Shown: positions 12,308-23,700 of the stretch, in pieces
Numbering within the stretch: position 1 is the first letter of the stretch
Layout: every line of letters starts with the position of its first letter
Source of the DNA: Zygnema circumcarinatum
Taxonomy: Eukaryota; Streptophyta; Zygnematophyceae; Zygnematales; Zygnemataceae
Direction: 5' to 3'
NCBI GenBank assembly: GCA_037447605.1
Contig: CM074812.1
Location: forward strand, 167,114 to 231,113
DNA: 64,000 nt
Position numbers and translations under genes: made by a program
Notes under the pieces: generated by a model
Database searches by the model: none
The model's input: the letters and a program-made list of their open reading frames with translations, nothing else
What the model was told of the DNA's origin: nothing

Positions 12308-13500
12308 GGCTGCAACTGGGGACCCAAAGGGACTCTCAGTCTCTCAGAGACGCATACCTGCTGAATCCTTGAATGCCCCAATCCCGCCATGGCCCAGTGA
12401 GACTGAAATCCATGGCCTTCTGCGCTGTAATTAAGACATCCTCGTTAGAGGGCCGCCTCCTAAAGCAAGCATGTGTACAAAGGCGAGTGCCTAGTAGAGT
12501 ACGACGATTCTTCCTGTGCTTGGAAAGGTTTCTCTATGGAGAGCTGTTTTGAAATCCTCAAAATTTAAAGAGGTTTCCGTGTTGGTTAAATTTTAAAAAT
12601 CTCAGTTACCACGCCATTTCAAACGGATGGACCGTACGAAATCTGGTACGACGCTGTACGAATTCGTACAGTACATTGTTGTACAGTAGGTTGGAATGTA
12701 CGGCCATCCGTACAGTATTTGGCACCCTGTTGAGTGCACCTGCTACTTAAATTTTTTCCAACAACAGGCAGCAAATGACTGCTGCTGTGGCTCCCCCCTG
12801 CCTGAAGGTGGAGATGATGGTGATGATGGATCTTGAAGCATTGCTTACTTTATCAGACATTTATGCTTGATCTGTATGCATATAACAAGCCGCCGCTTGC
12901 GTCATTGCGCTGTTTCACCTCTAAGTATAGTTTGGCAAAAAGAAAGCACCAGGAGTGCATAGATCCTGGCTTAGGACATTAATCTTACATTTTCACTGCT
13001 CAGAAGGTGATAAATGTGGGCTAATACCATGAAGCCGTCGATGAAGATTTTTGGAGCTACTGGCATTACGCCTGTTTCTGCCGGTCGTCAGCTGACTGTT
13101 GTCAAATGAAAGCCTCATTCAGAGCTTTAGAGGAGGTTGCGGAGCAGCTTTATAGAATTCCATTTCCGGTAGCATCGTCGTCTCCCTCTTTTTTGGGGCT
13201 ATTTTTAAATTCAAACACGTTCCCTTTGTTTTATTGGTGAATACAGTAAACCACTTGGTCTCTTCGTGAGCAGTTTCCACTTCAAGGTACGCTTTCCTTC
13301 TATATGAACGACAGCTGCAGTCAAATGCGATCAAAATCGGAGCAAATTGATTGAAACGATTTTTTTTTTTTTTTTTCTAGAAATGTCGTTGTTTAGGGAG
13401 GACACAAAATGCAGCCAGTTTCTTCGGGCTGACCTCGCCCCTCTTCCCTACCTGCTCAGGATTTTGAAGGTAACCTTTCCTTTTTTTAAGCGAGGTTAGA
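12308..13500. other. divergent spacer between methyltransferase and golgin genes
   Basis: This 1.2 kb separates two divergent genes and should hold both promoters. No coding region is supported. A small inverted-repeat element is at 12622-12712 and a poly-T run at 13361-13377 is followed by an acceptor-like CTAG, which might mark a 5' untranslated exon of the golgin gene. Confidence 0.35.
12622..12712. repeat. GTAC-rich inverted-repeat element
   Basis: The arms ACGGATGGACCGTAC (left) and GTACGGCCATCCGT (right) are inverted copies with a one-base difference. They enclose a loop dense in GTAC words. The vocabulary resembles the core of the hAT MITE at 9.0-9.25 kb. It may be a fold-back element remnant; no target duplication was recognised. 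Confidence 0.5.
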
Positions 13501-16500
13501 ATGGGGGACGACGGCCATCCAGAAGCCGCTACCGGGCCGGCACAAAGTGTTGGCAATGCAGGTTAGTGATGCATCCTAGTTCGTTGACGCCATGATCTCT
13601 CTACCCTTTACTGTGAATGGATGACCGAGAGAGTATGCAAAAGCTGAAAGTTGACTTCAGGAAGAGTTCTTACAGACCCTTTGGTTATTGAATCCCCCTT
13701 TCTTTCCTTTTTTCCTTTTAAGAAATCGATTTTAAAAGTTGAATGTCATGTAAAGTTTGGTTTTTTATAGGTGCACTGGAAGCAACCGTGAGAGAGCTCG
13801 AGGCTTCTTTGGCTGAGACCAAAAAGGAACTAGCAATGAGGTACGAGACTATCACTCAGACTTTCAAAATTTCCAGATTTGTAACAGTGGGTAGATCCCG
13901 AGTCCATTGCTGCGGGAACACAAAAAGACAAAAAGGAACAAAGGACGAAGAAACCCTTACTTTCTGTGGAAACTCACATGGGTGTTTTATGGCACGTCTG
14001 GGCAGAGTGAAGCACTATGAGGCGAAACTTGTTACAATGACTGTGATTAACAGTGCTCTGCAGGTGAGAACGTTCCTGAATTTGAAATCCTGAGCGAGTA
14101 AGTGGTCAACAACTCTTAATGAGTTATCTCGTTGTTAGATGTTTTGGGACTTGTCATCATGGTAGTATGTTTTTACAGGTGATAATGATAGTAACAGGGC
14201 ATCCGTATATTTGACTGGTTGGTTACCTAACGGCGATGTTGGATGGGTCTTTCGGTGGTATAGAGCGAGAATGACAAGCTGAAAGAGGCGGTTCAGGAAT
14301 CAAGTTTGCCATCAAATGCAGATCAGGAGCTGAAGGAATTGCAGGAGGAGTTCACAAAACGCCTCGGAGTTGCTGAAAAGACAGTATGGACTTGTTTCTT
14401 TTTACTCCCTTTGATACCTACTATGCCTTTGTTCTAAAACCCAGGTCAATCTAAAATGTTCCGCATACCCTATACAGTCCATCCTCTCCTGTTCTAGTAT
14501 GAGTCCTGACTGAAAATGTTGATGTAGTACGACAAGTGTAAGATGTTTGGTCGGTATATAGCGCTGGAGAATTCTAGGAAACATCGTTGAACATGTGACA
14601 CAATGAATATTATCATACTATGCAGGAATAACTGGAGAGTTCATTCGGCTAATGTTGAGACTAGAGGTTTTTGCGATGATTGCCGTCACACATGCAAATC
14701 AAAGTAGCAATGATTTAGGGTTTTGAGGACAGGCATCAGTGATGAAAGAAGAGTGCTTTGGACTGCGTAAGGAGGTGGACGAGCTTAAGAAGACGAAGGT
14801 GAACCTCAACAATCAACTAACTGAGAAGGTTAAGGCCATCGAACAGGTACGGTGGGACAAAGGAACCAGTTCTTATGGTGGATTCCAAGCACTCTGTATC
14901 TTTTTAAAAAAATCCTGCAATGTAGCACCCATTCCTGCGAGTGTCATAGTGATATCATCCTGCGGATTGGGGGGGGCTGCAGTACAAAGGAGAGGGAGAT
15001 AATCTCGCTCGAAAGATGGGGGAGCTTGAGAGTGTTGTCAAAAAGCTTAGGTCGGATGTTGCCAGATTGGAGCAAGAAAAGGAAAAGTCGCAGGCTCGAG
15101 TGCAGGTGAGTATCTCCTCAAGAAGCCAATAAACGAACGCTAAACTAATTCATGAGTTTAAGCAAAAGTTAGTTCAACTCGGAGAAAGATCATCGATATT
15201 GTCCTGGCGAATCTTGTCAAGATTCAACCAAGGAATGTAATTCTATAGGGTATGTCTTTGGCCTTTAAGCTTGTTTGGTAGTCTGAACGTATTGCCAGGT
15301 AGTTTGAATAATCTGGCTGTGGAGCTTGGCGTGCAGATATTGGAAGCTGCTACAAAGAGTGTGGAGGCCAGTAGGTGAGAAAGCAAACTGAGGTGTAATG
15401 GTTCTTATACCGTCACAAAGTCATCAGGGAAAATTGTGTATTTCAAGTTGGTTCATGTAGTTAGAATGTTGTGAGAGGATGAATGTAGATGGATGCTGTC
15501 TATAGTGCAAGTATTATTATTGGTTAAAGGAACGCTCGAATCTTGCTACCTCAGAATCTTCAGCCTTTTTAAAGTGTCCTGCACCTCCAGATCAGCATCA
15601 CTTGAGGAGGCCAACCAAACACTAGCAGCTACACGACTGGCCATGGCGGAGCAAAAGGAACATTTTTCAAAGGTACCACGAGTTGTTAAACGCGAAACCG
15701 TCCTATTTTTTGTACCCAGTTCTCGGGGAGGAGCAACTTTTTTGTTTCTGAAGTTTCATGAGGTGTAAGTTCGTGAGTGAGAGCAGCTTGTACTCTTGAC
15801 CGTGGATGCTGCATTCAAAAAGTCTTCAGCATGGACGCGGCAGTATATTTTCATCTGATCATCACAAGATTTGCTGAAAGAAGCTCGTCCATGTGCTGTG
15901 CAGTTGCTGCAAGAAGCGCAGAAACAGAGGGAGGAGGAACTCGCAAAAGCACGGGAGGAATCGTTGCAACAAACAAGTCGTTCTGCTAAGGAGACACAGC
16001 AGAAAGAGGAGCTGCTTTCAGCCAGCTTGGATGCCTTACGACAGGTCCCTCTCTCGCGCTCTCTCCCTCTCACTCTCCCGGCCTTCCGCTGTCTGTCCCT
16101 CTCTTTGTGCGTTTCTTCTTTGCAATGTAGTTTCTGGTGGCGTGTTCTCCAAGAGGATGTTAGGAGACGTATGCAGTATAAGAATAGATCCCAAACTGCT
16201 GTCAATACTTAACTGGAATACTTACGATGATGCGCCCACAGAGTCTGGCGAAAGTGAATCAAGAAGCATCCGAAAGAGAGGATAAGCTGCGGGAGGAGGT
16301 GCGTGTTCGTATCTATTCTCTACCCTGTCCTGTGTAGCTATGAAAATGAGAACCTGCTAAGTTCTTTCAGTTATTGACAAGCACATTTTATCGGAAGAAA
16401 TCCAAAGGAAAATAGGCAAATTAGGTAAAAAAGGCAAATTGCATCTGTAACTTAGGGAGAAAGACCTATAATTGGGCAGCAGAGCATCAAATATTCTGTG

Positions 16501-19500
16501 CCGAAGGAGGTTCTGAAACTTGTTGAATCTTTACAATTGCAGATATCACAATTGGAGGCTCGAAATCGAGCAACAGAAATGGCGCAAGAGGAGGCAGCTG
16601 GACGTGTCACAGAAGCGACCCGCCCCCTTATCCGACAGGTATTGAATGCCTAAAATCCTAAAGACTAAAAAACAAATGTTAAATCCCAAAGTTTTTTCAC
16701 TTCCTCGTTGTTTCCTAGTTCTTCGTTATCCTGGCATTGCTTTTGACTTAACAACTCTCTTTGATTTGATCACGATTACGTTCTCCCCTTATCAGATGGA
16801 AGGCATGAGTGCCCACATCTCTCGGCTGGAAGCTGCTGTTCAAGAAAGAGAAAGGCAGCTTCAGCAGCAGCTTGGAGAGCTCGAAAGAGCCCAAAAGATG
16901 GCTTCGGAAGTGCAAAAGCGAGCAGACAGCAGCTCTGCTTCTGCAGAAAGGCGGGCAGAGATGGCAGAGAAAGTGGCAGCAGATGCGCGTGCTGAAGCCA
17001 TGGCTGCCCAGCACCGCCTTAAGGAGGATGAGGGAGAGAGGAAGGTGAGCCCTTTGTTCCATGTCTGTTGAAAGTTGTAGACTGAATGGTTGAGGTAAAA
17101 GTTTGGCATGTGTGTTTGGGGTCCCCGTAATTCCGCGTTTAGTCAGAGTTATGCCAAAGTCAGATTCATGGCATGTCAAGACCGAAACCTTGTCCATTTT
17201 GCTTGGAGAATAGAAGATTCTGAAAGGTGGAAACTTCAGAAAGTTTCAGAAATTTTTAGAAAGTGTTTACTCGTGATCCTTTACTCCGAGACCCTATCAA
17301 CCTCGCCCCATTCACTGCTTGTCAGATCGATTTGTGACACATTTGACGACTTAAGGTATGATGAAAGTATGTGCACACATGTTTGGGTGAATGCAGGCTC
17401 TGAGGGAGCAGTTCCGAGCAGCCTTGGAGCAGGCCACAGTGGCGGAAGAGGGACAAAGGGAGGCCATGTTGGCACTCGCTTCCGCTCGAGAACAAAAGGA
17501 GGTGGGGACAATTCTCTAGCTACTAGTAACTGCCTATTCATCAGCTATTATTATTCTGGCTCAATGCAACTTTATTTGACTTTATTTGCACAACTTCAGC
17601 TTTATCTCGTCAACTTTTTCATTCAGCCAGGGGTATTCAACAATGTTTGGATAATCAGCATCTCGTTCATTAAACCCTTGAGACTCGAGTCTTTAAAGGT
17701 CTTTTATTGATCAAGAGAAAAATTGGGAGCAGGCAGCCGAGCGAGCTTTAGAAGTGAAGAAATTGGAGCTGAAGGCGGAACTGGAGGAGGAGAAGCGAAG
17801 AATAGAACAAGACAGGGTAAGCTTGGTTGGAAAATTTTGAAATCTGAATAATCGCTAAAACTCAAAATCCCCAATACTCGAAAGCCTGGAAAACCCTGTA
17901 ATTCAAGACACAGCGGAATAGAAAACAATTCTTACTATATTGCAATCAATTAACAGTCCAAAGCATATGCAAATTTAGCAAGCATCCAGGGTTCCAATCA
18001 TTGTGCCGCTCAAATGTTTGTAAGACTGCTCAAGTCTTAAAACTGAATCCATGCAGGCTGGACTTGAAAGAAGAGAGAGGGAGTTGGTGAAGTTGAGCAG
18101 TAGCCCGGGCAGCCTTCATTCAAGCAGGCAGAACAGTGGGAAAGAAAGTAACGGATGGCAAGAGGAGGATTTGAGTGAGAGCCGAAGCCGAGCCACTTTG
18201 TGGGACGAATCGGCTGCTGCCAGCTGGAAAGCGATGAGTCTATCTGGAAGTGGCAGAGAAGCTGAGGGGCTTTCTGCCTCCTCTAAAGGTGGCGGAGGAG
18301 CGGTGGCTATGGAGAGGCTCCTTGCAAAAGTGAAGTGAGTATGTCTATGGTCTTGAAATAGAAACTCGAAACATCTCGAGTCGATGTTTTTTTTGTCACA
18401 TTGTAGTTGTTGAATGTATCGCACATTCGTTGATGGTATACAGTAATGTTAGAGCTTCGAAACTGAAAGACCTCGGACCGCTGTGCAGGCAGCAAGGTGG
18501 AGAGATAGCTCATTTGCAGAAGGAGCTGATGGCTGCAAAATCTGCAAGGGAACATGCAGCAGATGAGCTCCTGAAGGTTTCAGAACAACTGCATTCTCTG
18601 CGGCAGGCAAGATTTCCCTCTGGGTTCTTGAGGGTGGAAAGCCATATTCTTACTTCGATTTTATCTGTTTTCTTGATACAGTCGTAATGGTGTATTGTTT
18701 CTGTCAGCTTCGTAAATGCATTTGGGTTGACTGCTGTTATCTCTTCAATTGAGTTACATTCAGATGTGCATACCTGGATAACCACGGCAGTATAATTTTT
18801 TCTGTTGTGCAGGAAAGCTCTCGAGCGCCACAAATTGCTAAGGAACTGGAAGAGCTAAAGAAGCGACATGACATGGCGCTGGTCATAATAGGAGAACGGA
18901 ATGAAAAGGTGACGCTCTAATTCAAATTCAGGATGTCTTACTCTGTGTAGTGTCTCTGGTTGCAAGCCTGCCTGCCTTCTTCCTTCCCTTCCTACCCTCC
19001 CTCCCTCCTTCCCTCCCTCAATTACACGCTTCAGATCATTTTGTAACTTGCCAGTAGTAGCCGCAAGAAAAAATTCATATCTCCGGCAAAAGTGTCCACA
19101 ATTAATGCATTTGGCGCATATTCAAATAAGCCTTGGTAAATATTCGGTATGTGTGGGAAACTGCCAGGCAGAAGAGCTGGAGGCCGACCTGGCGGACGTG
19201 AAGGCGCTGTATAGGGAGCAGATGAACTTTATGGTGAACGAGGTGAGGAACTTGACCGCCTCCTCTCTCTTGTTCCTTTTCCTCTCCCCCTCCAATTCCC
19301 TTTGCCCATTGTCTCCCAACCCCTCTCCCTCGTTCTCTCCCTTCTTCCACTTCCCTCCTTCCCACCCTCCACTGTTCTCCCGCTCCCTATTCCTCTTCCA
19401 GCAGCTATCCGTACCCAGCTATGTGCAGTGCAGAAGGAAGAGTAGCTGCAGCAACTCTTTGAATTCGCGTCCTTATAAAACAGTTCATCGTTGGTGGTGT

Positions 19501-19606
19501 TCGGCCACAGATTGATCCGGAGAAGTGGCCCAACGGCTACAGGATCTGCCTCTTCTGCTCGCACTGCTCCCAAGTGCAGAGAAGTAGAAAGCGAGGGAAC
19601 TCCTGA
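13501..19606 (+). CDS. TMF/golgin candidate 5-like coiled-coil protein
   Basis: About 665-680 aa from 18 exons: 13501-13561, 13771-13840, 14266-14383, 14733-14846, 14983-15105, 15337-15374, 15591-15672, 15904-16044, 16242-16298, 16543-16638, 16796-17044, 17397-17501, 17733-17816, 18057-18334, 18444-18606, 18813-18908, 19168-19242 and 19511-19606. Almost the whole product is heptad-rich coiled coil with many Glu, Lys, Gln and Ala. The C-terminal part (GGEIAHLQKELMAAKSAREH, ELEELKKRHDMALVIIGERN, LEADLADVKALYREQM) matches the TMF DNA-binding/Rab6-binding region of TMF1 and plant golgin candidate 5, which tether vesicles at the Golgi. It is shorter than the roughly 950-aa plant protein, so N-terminal exons may be missing. 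One intron is GC-AG (18607-18812). The last exon has two possible acceptors, at 19511 or 19543. Confidence 0.75.
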
Positions 19607-20039
19607 AGCCGTAGGCCACTCACCTTGTTGCTTTTGGTCTCACCGCATTGGTGCCACCTGCGTTTTTCTTTATTGTGTGATACAACAATGTATTGTATGC
19701 AAGAACAAAAAAGTTTTCTTCGTCATTGGTTCGAGCGTGGCCGTGTGGTCGGTCAGATTTGTGTCCACTCATTCGTGTTCGTGATACTTGTTGGAGTAAC
19801 CAATGGTGTTGTTGAATTGTTCTTCTCCTTTACCTCTGGTCCTTCATTTTGTGTGGTTCTTGCTGTAGTCGCTCACGCTCGGTGTTGCTCACATTGTGGT
19901 TCACACGCCATTGTTCGCCGCGTACCCAACACATGGGCCGTGGCGTGCCCTTTTCTGCATGACGTTTGACTGAAGTTCACAAGACTTGAGAACGGCCGCC
20001 CCCTCTGCAGAAAATAAAAAACAAATAAACAAGCCAAAC

Positions 20040-20155
20040 AGCCGACCAACCGACCAACCGACCACTTAACGAACGAACCAAGTACAGTAACCAATTAACC
20101 TACAACCGACAAACCGACCAACTAACCAGCAACCGACAACCAACCAAAGCCCAGC
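20040..20155. repeat. degenerate ACCA/ACCG tetranucleotide repeat
   Basis: Words such as ACCG, ACCA and CCAA recur through this stretch with drift. It is the same family of repeat as the cleaner CCGA array at 28193-28263. Confidence 0.6.
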
Positions 20156-20588
20156 GTCCCCGCGTCACGTTCGTTGGCATCCTCGCACGGCCGTAGGGTC
20201 TAACCGTACGACAGCACTGCGGCTGGGCGGCAGTTTGTCGTTTGGTAAAAATCCTTGCCTAGTGCTGACGCCACCATGATTCTCCAGTCTGCCAGAAACG
20301 TCATACAGGCTGCCCACGTAGGAATGGTCCGCAGGCTGCCACGTGGAGGGTCTGAATACGACGGTGGATATCACTTCATCGCACTCGGTCAGCGAATGGG
20401 TCGCCTCGGGGCGGGTCTCTCACGTGGGTATGGGAGCCAATCAGAACGAGAAATCTTCACCTGGCGAGGACGCTGGCCAGTAAGAGCGCGTTGTTTCATT
20501 CCGCACCGACATTTGGACTGTCGCAGCAGCAAGGCTTTCTACTGTGTCGGCGAGTTCGACGTTATGCCCAGACCCCATCACGTTTGTG

Positions 20589-20762
20589 AGGGGGGGGGGG
20601 AGAGGGAGAGAGAGGGAGAGAGGACAGAGGGAGTGCGAGGGAGGGAGAGAGAGAGAGGGGGACCTGGAGGACAGAGGGGGGGCGAGGGAGAGAGGGAGGG
20701 AGGGGGAGAGAGAGAGGGAGAGGGAGAGGGAGGGAGGGAGGGAGAGAGGGACAAGAGAGCAG
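20589..20762. repeat. purine (G+A) tract upstream of amine oxidase start
   Basis: An almost unbroken run of GAGAGAGG and GGGA words ends about 15 bp before the proposed ATG at 20778. It is probably the 5' untranslated region or core promoter. The open frames it creates on both strands are low-complexity artefacts. Confidence 0.75.
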
Positions 20763-20777
20763 GTTCTGTAGGCAGCC

Positions 20778-23700
20778 ATGGCTCCCCCCTCCTCCTCTTT
20801 GTTGGTCTCCCTCGCTGTGGCCTGCGCGCTCCTCATCGCGTTCACTTCGTGCAGCACAGGAGGGGGGCAGCACGCGCTCCGCTTTCTTGGCGCGGCGCGG
20901 GGAGGGGGAGGGGGCGGGGGAGGGGGGAAGGCGGAGACATTGGACGGGCTCTGGAGCACAAAGGAGGCGGCGCTTCTGGTCCGTACAGGACGCGGTCAAT
21001 GGAATAATTTCTCATTATGAATGAACGCTGTCTTTTTCAAGAAGTTGATGGCTTGCAATGTATAATGACTCCCCTGCAAGGTCAGCATCGCGTGGTTTCA
21101 GCTTTGAAGTTCTGAGCACGAGCATCGTATCCGCTTCCTTTCTCCTGCAGGTTGTGTCGGTCAGCTGGATTGCTTATGAAAAATTTATGAGTTCTTTTCT
21201 TTGGCAGAACTGATGTGATTCTTCTATTACCTCGTCTTCCAGTCCCTCCATGGCGTTTGCACTGTCCTGTGATGATAACATCTTGTCAGCGCCCCCCCCC
21301 CTCTCTCTCTCACACACATACACATTTTTTTCCGATCTCTCCCATCTCCCTTAATTACTTCTCGCCTCCTTTCCCCTCGCCTCTCACTGTCATATCGGTT
21401 TGATTCGCCATCTCATCTCCCTCCCCCGCCCTATCATCCCCCCTCTGCCTGCCCCCCTCCCCCCCTCCCTCTCGTCCTCGCAGAAGGAGAAGGAGGAGCG
21501 AGCGCTTCATGGCGGCGCGAGCAAGCATCCGCTCGATCCTCTTTCAGTCGTTGAGATGACAACTGCGAGAGAGATTCTCATTGAAGCAGGCCTCCTCATA
21601 GATGGACAATCGCAAGTCCATGGAGGTCAGCATTGCAGCACTTCTCTGCTTCTCATTCTCCCCCACTCTTCTTTTCCGACAAGCTATCTTGATCCTGACA
21701 GTGTTAATTCTGAGATTGCCTTTTGCACTTTCAGTCACAGTCCATGATGATAATTCACCTTCAGCCGGTTCCTTCCTGCACTGCAGCACTCGCTGGACGT
21801 TTCACTGCATGCAAATTATGTCGGAATTGGACATAATTATGAGCATCCGCACCAAAATTGTGCCAGTTCATCGTCACTTGTTGGTGCAGTTGAGCTGCAC
21901 GAGCCTCCCAAAGCGGTAGTCTTGGAATGGGAGAAAGGAAACGCCTTCCCTGCGCGCGAGGCGTTTGTAATCATTTGGAGGGAAAAAAAGATCAATCAAA
22001 TCGCTGTGGACATCACCAACAAGAAGGTGCTCAAGGAGGAGGTCTACACAGGAACGGGGATGCCAATCCTCACAAACGCAGATTTCGAGGTCATTTTTTT
22101 TCCTGATTAATCTCAGCCTTGCTTCGTCAGTGCATCTTATATCATATCTGGTTTACATTGCGTTGAAATCTTCATGCGTATCCTCTTGTCTAATTTCTCA
22201 TTTACTCGTGCAGATCGCGACTGCTGTCCCGACAAACTATCTCCCATTCGTAGAGGCTGTCAAGAAGCGCAACATTCCTATCGAAGATGTGATATGCGTG
22301 CCCCTCTCAGGCGGGTGGTTCAACAGATCGGAGGAGGCGGGGCTGCGCATTGTGCGCGCCACCTGCTACAGTAAGAAGCATCTCAACTACCACATGCTGC
22401 CCGTGGAGGGCATCACTCTCTACGTCGACCTTGACGCGAAGGTGAAAAATTCTGTTCAAATTCTGTCTAATTCTGTTTATTTTTATTTATTTTTGCCTTT
22501 TGTTATTCAATCGACCCGCCCTATGTTGGGTTTTCTTCCCTAAACCAAACCCAGTATCTCCTATGAGTCGATTTCTTCAATCAGACATTCAAGATGGCTC
22601 CCTTTTGAGGCTCTGTTTCTTCCAAACCCTAAAAATAACTTGAACACAAAAATACTTTGATTTCATTGTATTATATTATGTCATATTCTATGTGCAGGAA
22701 GTGTACCATTTCCTCGACCAGGGGCCCCTCCCCGGCGGGTCCCCCTCCTCCACGGAGTACACCCTGGCGGCCATGGCCGGCCCTCTGGACGCGCCCTTCA
22801 GGCCGATATCGATCGAGCAGCCGGGGGGGGTCAATTTCGATATCAAGGGGTATATCGTATCGTGGGCCAAGTGGAAATTTCACGCCCGCCCGGACCCGCG
22901 GGCAGGCCTCATAATTTCGCGGGTCACTTTCAACGACACGGTCACCGACACCGTGCGAGATGTGATGTACCAGGTCGGTCTCAACATCACTGTACTTTTT
23001 GGGAACATCACTGTACGGTTATTTGACACCATTGTACGGCTTAAGAACATCACTGAACGATTTAGTGCTCATAAGATGTCGTCTGCGATACTTTTTCGAG
23101 TTTTTCAATTAAGGCAAAAACTCAATTCAACCTTTAATTGAGAAATTAAGTAAACTCATTTCTCAATTTCTCAACCTGTTCGGTTTTTTATGAATATCTT
23201 ATATCAAAAAGTACTCCACAAAATGAAAGCCCACTTTCCTAACAATACCAAATCTGGTTTCACTTTCCGTGCACCGTCTAAAAAGCCCCATTATTTCTTT
23301 CTCCCCTTTTCACTCCCCTGAGTCCCCTCCCACTCCAAAAAATTCCGTCTTTCTTTTGTTTTTCTCCCTTCTTTCTGAGCCGTCGATCCTGCCACGTGCC
23401 GCCATCCAGGGTCACCTCTCGGAGATGTTCGTGCCGTACCAGGACCCCTCCCCGAACTGGTTCTTCCGCACGTACATGGACGTGGGCGAGTACGGCTTCG
23501 GGCTGCTCTCCATGGGTCTAATTCCGTTGAACGACTGCCCGCGGAACGCGCGCTACATGGACGCCGTTCTGGCGGACCCCGAGGGGCGGCCGTACGTCCT
23601 CCCCAACATGATGTGCGTGTTCGAGAAGTACGCGGGGGACGCCGTTTGGCGGCACACGGATCCCTTCCTCCAGGTGGGGGCGAGGGCCGCGCTCGAGAGA

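Larger units (their letters stand above)
19607..20777. promoter_or_regulatory. spacer and copper amine oxidase promoter region
   Basis: No coding region is supported. It contains G-box cores at 20338-20347 (GCCACGTGGA) and 20421-20428 (CACGTGGG) and a CCAAT box, AGCCAATCAG, at 20435-20444. These lie about 340-440 bp upstream of the amine oxidase start. The 19.6-20.0 kb part probably holds the 3' end of the golgin transcript. Confidence 0.5.

Noticed and set aside
17108-17710. 200-codon plus-strand frame in the golgin gene
   Set aside because: It spans an intron and reads exon 12 out of frame; the coiled-coil frame is supported by both splice sites.
20255-21007. 250-codon frame over the amine oxidase promoter
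   Set aside because: It consists mainly of Glu-Arg-Gly repeats from a purine tract and overlaps the true first exon in another frame.
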